Source of the DNA: Halostagnicola kamekurae
GTDB lineage: Archaea > Halobacteriota > Halobacteria > Halobacteriales > Natrialbaceae
DNA: 64,000 bases
Assembly (NCBI RefSeq): GCF_900116205.1
Contig: NZ_FOZS01000004.1
Coordinates: 310,001 to 374,000, forward strand
Reading direction: 5' to 3'
In this document: one piece after another, positions 8,804 through 16,828 of the stretch
How positions within the stretch are numbered: the first letter of the stretch is position 1
Layout: each line of letters opens with the position of its first letter
Notes under the pieces: generated by a model
Seen by the model: the letters and a program-made list of their open reading frames with translations, nothing else
Told to the model about the DNA's origin: nothing
The model's database searches: none
Program-made: the position numbers and the translations under genes

Positions 8804-9718
8804 ATGGCCCGAGCATACACCACTCATCGCCGGGTCGCAGTGACCGTTTCGGGATTGGCCAAGGAGATCCGTCCCTGGCAGTGGTACAAACAGGGCATCC
8901 TGCTGCTGGGGCTCGTTTTCTCGGGACGCCTCTTCGATCCGGTCGCCGTTACGGACGTCACCGTCGGGATCGTCGCCTTCTGTGCCATCGCGGGCGCGAC
9001 GTACATCGGTAACGACATCGCCGATCTCGAGGAGGACCGCAAACATCCGCAGAAGAAACATCGTCCCATCGCAAGCGGGCAAGTGCCGATCGCCGTCGCT
9101 GTGACGTTCGCGGCGGTGTTGTTCGTCGGCGGTATCTCCCTTTCTGTCGTCCTCGGACCGCTTTTTCTCCTGATCGTCCTCGCGTACCTCGCGCAGAACG
9201 CGCTTTACTCCGTGTTTCTGAAGCAGGTCGTCCTCGTCGACGTGATGGTGATCGCCGTCGGGTTCGTGTTGCGGGCCATCGCCGGCGTGGTCGCAATCGA
9301 CGTCTCACTGAGTCCCTGGCTCGTCGTCTGCACCTTCCTCGGAGCGCTGATGCTCGCGTTCGGCAAGCGCCGCCACGAACTGGTCGTGAACGACGATCCG
9401 TCCGCATCGCGGTCGATTCTCGCCGACTACACCGAGGAGATACTCGACCAGTTCCTCGTCGTCGTGCTGACTGCGCTGCTCGTTTCCTACTCGCTGTACA
9501 CGTTCTTCGGCAGCGGCGTCTGGATGATGGCCACCTTGCCGTTCGCTTTCTTCGCGGCGTTCAGGTACCACTATCTCGCCCACACGCGCGATCTCGGCGG
9601 CGATCCGAAGTTCCTCTTCGCCGACCGCCCGTTCTTTCTCAATCTCCTCGTCTGGGGTCTCGTCGTCGTCGGGATTCTGTACGACGTCCCGATCGTGCTC
9701 GTCGAACTATTCGCCTGA
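8804..9718 (+). CDS. UbiA-family polyprenyl-phosphate phosphoribosyltransferase-like protein
   Basis: The 304-residue membrane protein has about eight helices. The first Asp-rich motif is NDIADLEEDR (near residue 67) with KHRPIASG after it. The second active-site region is in the VDVMVIAVGFVLRAIAG segment, followed by SPWLVVCTFLGALMLAFGKRRHEL. This combination is closer to decaprenyl-phosphate phosphoribosyltransferase (Rv3806c type) than to menaquinone or geranylgeranyl transferases. The enzyme would join 5-phosphoribosyl diphosphate to a polyprenyl phosphate. It heads a group of genes on the plus strand (PHP protein, flippase-like, sulfotransferase-like). In archaea the product is not established; the ribose transfer is inferred from the family. 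Confidence 0.8.
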   Translation: MARAYTTHRRVAVTVSGLAKEIRPWQWYKQGILLLGLVFSGRLFDPVAVTDVTVGIVAFCAIAGATYIGNDIADLEEDRKHPQKKHRPIASGQVPIAVAVTFAAVLFVGGISLSVVLGPLFLLIVLAYLAQNALYSVFLKQVVLVDVMVIAVGFVLRAIAGVVAIDVSLSPWLVVCTFLGALMLAFGKRRHELVVNDDPSASRSILADYTEEILDQFLVVVLTALLVSYSLYTFFGSGVWMMATLPFAFFAAFRYHYLAHTRDLGGDPKFLFADRPFFLNLLVWGLVVVGILYDVPIVLVELFA

Positions 9719-9746
9719 TACGTAACACATAGAGTCTACCACCCAC

Positions 9747-10427
9747 ATGACCCGTCGATACGATCTACAGGTCCACACGGACGCTTCGCCCTGCTCGAGC
9801 ACGCCGCCAGAGCGCGTCGGTGCGGCGGCGGTCGAGGCCGGCCTCGACGGTATCGCGGTTACCGACCACGATACGCTCGCCAACGTCGACGCCGTTCGGG
9901 ACGCCGCGCCGTCGTCGCTGGACGTGATCGCAGGAGTCGAGGTCACGACGACCGAGGGGCATCTTTTGGCACTCGAGGTGACCGAACCCCCGCCCCAGAC
10001 CGACCCGCTGACCGTCGTCGACCACGTTCACGATCAGGGGGGAATCGCCGTCCTCTCGCATCCGTTCGACGCGATGCGCCAGTCCTACGTGACGAACCTC
10101 GACGAACTCGCAGACGCCATCGACGCGGTCGAAGCGGTAAACTCCCGCTGCGTTCGCCGCCGGTTCAACGAGCGCGCGACGGCCTTCGCGGCCGCCCACG
10201 ACTTGCCGACGACGGGAGGGAGCGACGCCCACTTCCCGATGGAGGTCGGTCGCGCGTACGCCGTCGTCGAGGGAGACGGGTCGCTGGTCAACGCCGTAGT
10301 CGAGGGTCGCGTTCGACCCGGCGGCCGCGGCCGGTACCTTTCGGGTCACATCGCGACAAAAATACATCAGTTCCGCACCGTTTCCGGTCGTCTCGTCGCC
10401 GACCTCAAACCGGGGCGATCACCGTGA
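9747..10427 (+). CDS. PHP-domain phosphoesterase
   Basis: The 226-residue protein is a PHP-superfamily metal-dependent phosphoesterase. The four metal-binding motifs are visible: LQVHTDASPCS, VTDHDTL, LSHPFD and GSDAH. The protein ends just after the domain with a basic tail. Its stop overlaps the start of the next gene (GTGA), which points to translational coupling. In this context it could remove a phosphate from a lipid-linked phosphosugar made by the UbiA-family enzyme 28 bp upstream; that is inference from the order of the genes. Confidence 0.85.
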   Translation: MTRRYDLQVHTDASPCSSTPPERVGAAAVEAGLDGIAVTDHDTLANVDAVRDAAPSSLDVIAGVEVTTTEGHLLALEVTEPPPQTDPLTVVDHVHDQGGIAVLSHPFDAMRQSYVTNLDELADAIDAVEAVNSRCVRRRFNERATAFAAAHDLPTTGGSDAHFPMEVGRAYAVVEGDGSLVNAVVEGRVRPGGRGRYLSGHIATKIHQFRTVSGRLVADLKPGRSP

Positions 10428-11389
10428 CGGAGAGCTCGAAGGCGATCGTCGATCGCGGCTGGACCGTCGTCCGGGATCACGGCGTCTGGCTGACGGCGTT
10501 GCTCTCGGTCGTCGTCTTCTTCGCCCTGGCCGCGTACGCGGACATCGACAGCGTGACGAGCGCGCTGGCCGCGGTGGACTGGAGCACGTTCGCAATCGTC
10601 ATCGGTCTCACGACAGTCGGGTACGGCTTTCGATTCGCCAAGTGGCACTACTACCTCCGACGCCTCGACGTGAACGTCCCGCTCGAGGCGAGCGCTATCA
10701 CCTTCTTCAGCGGGCTGATGATGGTCGTCACGCCGGGGAAAGCCGGCGAGGTCTGGAAGGCGTGGTTCCTCCGGGACACGCGCGACGTCCCCGCGAGCAA
10801 GACCACCTCCGTCGTGGGCGCAGAGCGCATCACCGATCTCATCGCGTTGAGTGCGTTGGCCGCGCTCGGCGTCCTGGTTTACAGCCGCTCGACGTTCGCC
10901 GTGATCGCCCTCTTCGGCTCTCTCATGGTCGGGATCGGTCTGCTCCAGTGGCGACGGGGCTGTTTGGCGCTTCTCGGACGGCTCGAGTCGGCCCCCGTCG
11001 TCGGCGAGTACGCGGCCGAACTCGAGCAGTTCTACGAGAGCGCCTACAGCCTGTTCCAGTTTCGCCCGTTGGTCGTCTCGACGCTGCTGAGTCTCGTCGC
11101 GTGGGGACTCGAGGGCGTCGCGTTCTGGCTGGTACTCGCCGGGTTCGGCGTCGACGCCGGCGTCGTGATCGGCCTGTTCGTCTTCGGCTTCGGGTCGGTC
11201 GTCGGCGCGGTGTCGATGCTCCCCGGTGGACTCGCGGCGACGGAGGCGTCGATGGTCGGCGTCTTGCTCTCGATCGGATACCCCGAGACCGTCGCGGCCG
11301 CCGCCACGATCGTGATCCGCGTGGGAACGCTCTGGTACGCCGCCGCACTCGGAACAGCCGCATTCCTCACGTACAAGGGGACGCGATGA
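10424..11389 (+). CDS. flippase-like membrane protein (LPG synthase TM / UPF0104 family)
   Basis: The 321-residue protein has about eight membrane helices and the two hallmark motifs of the family: TPGKAGEVWKAWFLRD in the first half and MLPGGLAATEASMVG in the second. Members resemble the flippase half of MprF and are found in glycan clusters, where they are thought to move lipid-linked intermediates across the membrane. The start is a GTG overlapping the stop of the PHP gene by four bases. No soluble aminoacyltransferase domain is present. Confidence 0.85.
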   Translation: MTESSKAIVDRGWTVVRDHGVWLTALLSVVVFFALAAYADIDSVTSALAAVDWSTFAIVIGLTTVGYGFRFAKWHYYLRRLDVNVPLEASAITFFSGLMMVVTPGKAGEVWKAWFLRDTRDVPASKTTSVVGAERITDLIALSALAALGVLVYSRSTFAVIALFGSLMVGIGLLQWRRGCLALLGRLESAPVVGEYAAELEQFYESAYSLFQFRPLVVSTLLSLVAWGLEGVAFWLVLAGFGVDAGVVIGLFVFGFGSVVGAVSMLPGGLAATEASMVGVLLSIGYPETVAAAATIVIRVGTLWYAAALGTAAFLTYKGTR

Positions 11390-11468
11390 GGGGGAACTCA
11401 GCCGAACCAGCAGGAAGTAAACCAACCAAATCGGCCGAGAGCGAGCCAACTGAACCAATCGAGAGTCC

Positions 11469-12782
11469 ATGAACCAGCGTACCCGCGTCACCATCGCCGC
11501 CGTTGCCGTCGTCCTTCTGGTCGCATCGCTCGGCGTTCAGGCGCTTGTCATCGATCGCGAGCCGACCGTCGTCAACGAAGACGGCCGCTACCCTGGAAAC
11601 ACGCTCGTGGGCGTCCACTCCTATACGGATGACGGGCGAGTCGTCGAACTGGCGCCGGACGGCGACGTCGTCTGGGAGTGGTCGATCCCTGACTCGCGCG
11701 TGTTCGGCGTCGAACAGATCGATCCCGAGCGGGTGCTCGCGGCGGTCGCCGTCAAGACACCCGCTGAAGCGTGCGACGAGGAGTACCTGGAGTACGAGGA
11801 GTACGACGACCACTGCGTGCACAACCGCGTCGTCGAAATCGACAAGGAATCGAAGGAGGTCGTCTGGGAATACGACTGGTACGACGACTTCATCGACTAC
11901 CAGGAGGTACACGACTTCGAACGCCTCGAGAACGGCGAGACGGCGATCATCGACATGGGAAACGACCGCTCGTTTACGGTCGACCGCGACGGTGAGATCA
12001 CCTGGGAGTGGCACGCCGAGAATCATTTGACGCCCGGGACGCCGTTCTACGAGGAGTACGGCGGTCACGAGCGGGACGGCGAACACGACGACTGGACGCA
12101 CATGAACGACATCGACCGTCTGGAAAACGGCAACTTCCAGATGAGCATCCGTAACTTCGACTCGGTGATCGAAGTCGATCCGGAGACCGACGAAATCGTC
12201 GACGTAATCGGCGAGCCGGGGAACAAAAGCGTGCTGGACGAACAGCACAACCCCCACCGCATCGAAGCCGAAGGCACGATGGTCGTCGCCGACAGCCGAA
12301 ACAACCGGATCGTCGAACTCGACCTCGAGGACAGCGAGGAGATTTGGCGCTATACCGGTCCTGACCACGACCCTCTCCAGTGGCCTCGTGACGCCGACCG
12401 ACTGCCCAACGGCAACACGCTCATCACCGATTCGCGGAACAATCGCGTCCTCGAGATCGACCCAGACGGTGAGATCGTCTGGGAGTTCGACGATGCCGCC
12501 GGGGAGGTTATCCCGTTGGCGTACGAGGCCGACCGCATCGGAGTCGGCGAACGATCGGACGTCCCGCCGGGGAGCGAACTGACCGAGGTCGACGACGAAC
12601 CCGGTCCAGTCGAGTCGACGATTCTGCGGGGGGAAGCCATGGCGCAGTACGTCTTTCCGACGTGGATGCACCTCCCGCAAATACTCCACGTCGTCGGTAT
12701 CGCCCTGGGGATGCTATGGCTCTGTGTCGAAGGGAGCGTTATTGGCTGGCGGAAAGTGAGGGTGCGATATAAGCGGATCTGA
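11469..12782 (+). CDS. membrane-anchored arylsulfotransferase (ASST)-like protein
   Basis: The 437-residue protein has an N-terminal membrane helix (residues 8-26), a large propeller of repeated units ending in VVEID or VLEIDPDGEIVWEF, and a C-terminal membrane helix followed by a basic tail. His residues in VHDF, THMND and EQHNPH lie at positions typical of ASST-family active sites. The family moves sulfate from phenolic donors, and relatives are frequent in haloarchaeal surface-glycan clusters, where sulfated sugars are known. An NHL-like binding protein is the alternative. It follows the flippase-like gene by 79 bp on the same strand. Confidence 0.75.
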   Translation: MNQRTRVTIAAVAVVLLVASLGVQALVIDREPTVVNEDGRYPGNTLVGVHSYTDDGRVVELAPDGDVVWEWSIPDSRVFGVEQIDPERVLAAVAVKTPAEACDEEYLEYEEYDDHCVHNRVVEIDKESKEVVWEYDWYDDFIDYQEVHDFERLENGETAIIDMGNDRSFTVDRDGEITWEWHAENHLTPGTPFYEEYGGHERDGEHDDWTHMNDIDRLENGNFQMSIRNFDSVIEVDPETDEIVDVIGEPGNKSVLDEQHNPHRIEAEGTMVVADSRNNRIVELDLEDSEEIWRYTGPDHDPLQWPRDADRLPNGNTLITDSRNNRVLEIDPDGEIVWEFDDAAGEVIPLAYEADRIGVGERSDVPPGSELTEVDDEPGPVESTILRGEAMAQYVFPTWMHLPQILHVVGIALGMLWLCVEGSVIGWRKVRVRYKRI

Positions 12783-12980
12783 TTGCCTCCTGTCTCGATA
12801 CGCGCAGTTAGTGTCTCGAGCAGTCTGAACGGGATTCGCCTCCATGCTTCGTGTCAATCTCCGGACCAGACCGTCCACTCCCGCGCGGCACCATGTCGTA
12901 TGGTGTCGAACCGGAACCGGGCTTCCCTGCCGCGTCGCGAACGTCTTTTTTAGGTGGCCGGCTAGGCGCGACAGATTCGT

Positions 12981-14495
12981 TTGACACGACGCATTCCGAA
13001 CCCGTTCCGACAACTCATCCTGTGGATCGGTCTCGCGCTCGCCCACCTCGGTCTGATCGACCGCGAGCGGGCGCGCCGCACGGCCGATCTCGCGTGGCCG
13101 CGGATCGTCACCGGCCTCGCACGGATGTCGAAAAACGCGGTCGACGTCGCGATGGTCGGCGTCGCCGTCGGATCGGGTGCTATCGCGGGGGTCGGCTTCG
13201 CCGCGCCCTACTGGGGGCTCGCGTTCGCGCTGGGCGGCGGCGTCGCGGGCGGAACGATCGCGCTCGTTTCACAGCGCTACGGGGCCGACCGCTTCGACCA
13301 GATGGGGCAGGCTGTCCGCTCGAGCGTCGTCTGCGTGCTGGCAGTTACGATCCCGGTCGCGGCCCTGTTCTGGGCGTTTCCCGTCGAGCTCATCTCGCTG
13401 ATCAGCGACAATCAGGAGGCCATCGGCTACGGTGCAGACTACCTGCAGATCGTCGCGCTCGGGATCCCGTTCGCCGGGTTGAACCTGATCGGTAGTCGCA
13501 CCTTCGTCGGCATGGACGACTCGTGGACGCCGATGGTCATCAGGGCGGGCGGCGCCGTCGCGAACATCGTCCTCAACTCGGTGCTCATATTCGGGTTCGA
13601 TATGGGCGTCGACGGCGCTGCGCTCGGAACCGTTCTCGCGAACGTCGTCGTGACGAGCGCGTTCGGCATCGGGCTTGTCGCGGGACGACTCCCGGGACTC
13701 GGCTCGTTCGACGTCTCCATCAGCCCCGTCGGGACGTACCTCGACGGCGAGACGATCTGGGACCTGACGACGATCGGCCTCCCCGTGCTGGGATCGAAAC
13801 TCGTCTGGACCGTCGCCGAGTTCCCGATGCTCGCCATCGTCGACATCTTCGGACAGGACACCGTCGCCGCCTACGTCATCGCCCGCCGGATCTGGGGCCT
13901 GATGAACACGCCCGGCTGGGGCTTCGGTCTCGCCGCCTCGAGTCTGGTCGGCCAGCACCTCGGGACGGGCGACGAGCACACCGCAGAGCGGTACGGTCGT
14001 GAGATCGTCTACTTCTCGGCGGCGGTCTACATGGTCGCCGCGGTCATCGTCTTCGCGCTCGCCGAACCGATCACGCTCGCGTTCACCGACGATCCGAGCG
14101 AGCTGTCGGTGCCGACGACGGTCGCGCTCATCCGAGCGGCCTGTGGCGCCATCGTCTTCAAGGGGATCCACACGGCCGCAGCCGGCGCGCTCAACGGCAG
14201 CGGCGACACGCGATGGCCGTTCTACAGCCAACTGCTCGGCATGTTCGGCCTGTCGATTCCGGTGGCGTACCTCGGCGCGACTGCCGTCACGATCCCGACT
14301 ATCGGCCCGATTCCGTTGCTCGGGGTTACCATCCCTGGCGGGACGATACCGGCGCTAGGACTCACCGGCCTCTATCTCACTTTCTTCGCCGAGACGCTCA
14401 CGCCGGCGCTGATCAACTACTACCGGTTCTCGAGCGGCAAGTGGAAGGCCATCAGTCGAAGTTATCGTCCGGACGCGGCCCCGGCCGACGACTGA
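12981..14495 (+). CDS. MATE-family transporter
   Basis: The 504-residue protein has twelve membrane helices in two similar halves. The first half contains RTADLAWPRIVTGLARMSKNAVDVAMVG, the usual beginning of haloarchaeal MATE exporters. The start at TTG 12981 is chosen because the family's conserved N-terminal stretch begins before the first ATG (13124). MATE proteins export cationic compounds in exchange for Na+ or H+; relatives also flip lipid-linked sugars. Being at the end of a glycan cluster, either role is possible. A T-run (CTTTTTTAGG) lies about 35 nt before the start. Confidence 0.85.
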   Translation: MTRRIPNPFRQLILWIGLALAHLGLIDRERARRTADLAWPRIVTGLARMSKNAVDVAMVGVAVGSGAIAGVGFAAPYWGLAFALGGGVAGGTIALVSQRYGADRFDQMGQAVRSSVVCVLAVTIPVAALFWAFPVELISLISDNQEAIGYGADYLQIVALGIPFAGLNLIGSRTFVGMDDSWTPMVIRAGGAVANIVLNSVLIFGFDMGVDGAALGTVLANVVVTSAFGIGLVAGRLPGLGSFDVSISPVGTYLDGETIWDLTTIGLPVLGSKLVWTVAEFPMLAIVDIFGQDTVAAYVIARRIWGLMNTPGWGFGLAASSLVGQHLGTGDEHTAERYGREIVYFSAAVYMVAAVIVFALAEPITLAFTDDPSELSVPTTVALIRAACGAIVFKGIHTAAAGALNGSGDTRWPFYSQLLGMFGLSIPVAYLGATAVTIPTIGPIPLLGVTIPGGTIPALGLTGLYLTFFAETLTPALINYYRFSSGKWKAISRSYRPDAAPADD

Positions 14496-14856
14496 CGATA
14501 GGTGAGTACAAGGACTGCCTCACGGCGAGTAGGCAGTCAGGATATGCGTGCACGAGCGCGCGGTTGGCCTCGCCAGCGCCGACGGTCACTCGAGCACCGA
14601 GAGATCTCGTCCGCAACAAGTGCTGAGAGTATCATAGAACAATTCTATGGTGTTTTTCGAACCAATTGAGATGAGTTAGCCGTTAACCACACGTGCGTAC
14701 TTACTGCTGTGATTTCCATCAAATTATGAATGTATTATGTGGATCATGTTGAATAGAGGGTGCGTATCTCTCACAGCCCTGTTAACGGCAGATTGGTAGG
14801 GTTACGCCGGTAATAAAATACGACGGATTTTTATTCCTATGATTTTTGATTTAATT
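14496..14856. other. 361-bp AT-rich gap without a gene
   Basis: No convincing reading frame is present. The GC content falls sharply after about 14640. It contains one hairpin with a T-tract (14633-14656) and a longer AT-rich stretch (14810-14870) that runs into the end of the hydrolase gene on the other strand. Confidence 0.6.
14633..14656 (+). terminator. hairpin with T-tract
   Basis: The arms CATAGAA and TTCTATG (14633-14639 and 14643-14649) enclose a three-base loop and are followed by GTGTTTTT. It lies about 140 nt after the MATE gene and may end that transcript. Confidence 0.4.
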
Positions 14857-15660
14857 TTATTTACTAAATTCAGTCAGTTCTTGGTTGAGCTTCTCTTTTT
14901 CCTCGTAGAAGAGTGCATGGCTACTCTCCTCGAAACTAACGAGTTCCGTGTTTTCGATTCCGTTGTGGAGCTTCTCTGCCGTCAAGTCGAACGGACAGGC
15001 TTGATCGTGGACACCGTGACAGATGAGCGTCGGAACAGAGATGTCTGCGAGGTCAGAACGGAGATCCATCTCGCCGACAGCTTCGATCGAATCGGCCATG
15101 GCCTGCGGCGACGATTCCATGCTCATGTTTTGGAGCCAATCTTTCAGTTCGGGACTGGGTGCGGAGTGAAACATCGAATCGGCGAAGTCACTGCTGATCT
15201 TCGCCCGGTCCTCATAGCACCCCTCGGCAAGATCCATGAATGCGGCTTCATCAACACCTTCCGGAAAGTCGGGTTTCTTAGCCAGGACGGGGCTCGCAGC
15301 ACCGAGCAGGGCCAATTTTGCAACATGTTCTTCGTTATGACGGCTCATATATCGTGTGACGACTCCCCCACCCATCGAAAACCCCGCAAGTGTTACATCA
15401 TCGACGTCGAGTTCATCGAGAATCCTCTTAAGATCGTCAGCGAACATGTCGAAGTCGTATTCACTCCACGGTTTACTTGACCGTCCATAGCCACGGAGAT
15501 CAATACCGATGCACCGAATGCCCTCCCTCGGGAGTTGGATGTACTGATATTCGAACATCCTGTGGCTCAGCGGCCACCCGTGAATAAACACAATCGGAGT
15601 ACCTGATCCCCAGTCCTGAACGAACAGCTCTACTCCCTCTTCAACTTGTATTCGGCTCAT
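14857..15660 (-). CDS. alpha/beta hydrolase
   Basis: The 267-residue enzyme has the fold's usual landmarks: the oxyanion-hole motif HGWPLS, the nucleophile elbow GFSMGG, an Asp in HGVHDQACP and the catalytic His in EESSHALFYEE. This pattern matches the haloperoxidase or esterase branch. Codon use and base composition are clearly more AT-rich than in neighbouring genes, and its flanks are AT-rich and gene-poor, so it may have arrived by transfer. A TATA-like TATATAAA on the plus-strand numbering at 15690-15697 lies about 30 nt before the ATG. Confidence 0.88.
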   Translation of the reverse strand: MSRIQVEEGVELFVQDWGSGTPIVFIHGWPLSHRMFEYQYIQLPREGIRCIGIDLRGYGRSSKPWSEYDFDMFADDLKRILDELDVDDVTLAGFSMGGGVVTRYMSRHNEEHVAKLALLGAASPVLAKKPDFPEGVDEAAFMDLAEGCYEDRAKISSDFADSMFHSAPSPELKDWLQNMSMESSPQAMADSIEAVGEMDLRSDLADISVPTLICHGVHDQACPFDLTAEKLHNGIENTELVSFEESSHALFYEEKEKLNQELTEFSK

Positions 15661-16444
15661 ATTGACCAGAGTTCAGTCCCACATGTGAGTATATAAACAC
15701 CTACCCAACTCTCTTGGATGTTTGATGTTTTTCGTAGACGGTTTTTCTTGCTATGTTCGGTTGTATCTTATAATTATAGAAACTCACCAGATGATTCCAC
15801 TTCTGCTTAGATACGTATTTGAGAAAACGACCAGTTGCTAAATAGGTTCTCTGGGCCTTATTCAGGACACTGCTGATATTCAGCCGAGATCGAGTCGCCG
15901 CTCCGGTAACGCCTTCACCCGTACTTACCGTTCGTCGGCTGGTCACAGAGTGGGTATGCGAACCGTTCTATGACACCCCCCTGCCGCATCTACAGACAAC
16001 CCAATGCAACTCTCCCTGATTGACCGGGTTGTGACTCTCGAAAGTAAAGATTTAGGAGAACGCCCCTTGCCGTATCTATACCTTGTGACGAGAAGCACTT
16101 AAATAGAATCTGTTTTTCAGTGCGCTTTTAGCGCCCTTGGCGAAAGACAGAGTCGTCAGAGGCCCCCAATCTGCAGACATCGGTTCGATATATACGATAC
16201 CCTCTCTATCCACTCGAGGAACAAACAGTAACCCCACGGTGCAATCAGTTTCTTCGGCGCTTAGTTCCTGTGTCAACGTTTTGCCGAGCGAGGGAGCGTA
16301 GAGAAAAACGTTGATGAAAATCACTCCTCTCCGGGTCGGTCGTCGGCCCGTTTCCACAACCGACTGCAATGAAGAACGAAGTTTCGGTAACTACGTGTGC
16401 GTACTTATCGAAAATGATTACATAGAAACGGCTAATGTTATGCT
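15661..16444. other. 784-bp gene-poor AT-rich stretch
   Basis: Two minus-strand frames, 15701-15946 (81 codons) and 16076-16369 (97 codons), are open. The first has a Lys/Tyr/Asn-rich composition unlike the acidic proteome and the second has no recognisable family. They may be gene remnants. No transposase motif was found. The stretch probably belongs to the same low-GC island as the hydrolase gene. Confidence 0.5.
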
Positions 16445-16627
16445 ATGGACGATACTCGGATTATTCAGGTGGCAACTCTCTGGTTTGTTGTCCTCATCTA
16501 CATACAGACAGGCTCTGGTGGTGGTGGCGCAATTAATATGGCCATCGGGTTCATTGCTCTTCTCCTCATGTATATTCTTCCGCTCACTCTCGTTATTTTT
16601 GTCATCCTACAACTCATCGATAGATAG
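16445..16627 (+). CDS. possible 60-residue membrane protein
   Basis: The frame starts with ATG 16445 and encodes a short polar start (MDDTR), a hydrophobic helix, a Gly-rich turn (TGSGGGG) and a long second hydrophobic helix ending in LIDR. Two helices with an Asp/Arg-charged start and end look like a genuine small membrane protein, but no homologue is known to me. It is flanked by two near-identical 16-bp stretches (16386-16401 and 16697-16712). Confidence 0.4.
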   Translation: MDDTRIIQVATLWFVVLIYIQTGSGGGGAINMAIGFIALLLMYILPLTLVIFVILQLIDR

Positions 16628-16727
16628 ACCACCTCTACTTACCGTTGCTTCACGATCCTGTCCGTCATTGCACTGCTTCTCGGCCGCAGCACACACGGTA
16701 ACTACATCTGCGAATTTATGAGATGAA

Positions 16728-16770
16728 CAGGCGCGAAACCTCGCGCTTCAGCGCGGGGAGGGTATCAAAT
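16728..16770 (+). mobile_element. orphan right end of an IS200/IS605-type (TnpB) element
   Basis: A GAAACC stretch leads into a nine-base-pair stem (16739-16747 with 16750-16758, one G-T pair) closed by CTTCAG, then GGGGAGGGTATCAAA. This order (GAA, CC, GC-rich stem with a TTCA or TTTA loop, GGGGAGG, TCAA) is the pattern known for the right ends of IS200/IS605-family elements, where the transcribed end forms the scaffold of the TnpB guide RNA. No tnpA or tnpB reading frame lies upstream. If it is such an end, the sequence after TCAA (from about 16770) takes the position of the guide. This is a pattern match by eye. Confidence 0.5.
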
Positions 16771-16828
16771 ACCAAACAACGTGCCTGTGATAGCCCAGAG
16801 CTATCGTTCTCGAAGTCCAAGAGAGCGT

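Noticed and set aside
15701-15946. 81-codon minus-strand frame in the low-GC island
   Set aside because: Lys/Tyr-rich sequence without motif; could be a gene remnant, but not enough to call a gene.
16076-16369. 97-codon minus-strand frame in the low-GC island
   Set aside because: No family recognised and no promoter seen; noted in the gap entry only.
14693-16406. GTGCGTACTTA at both ends of the low-GC island as possible direct-repeat borders
   Set aside because: Eleven matching bases within about 2 kb are close to what chance allows; not strong enough as attachment sites.
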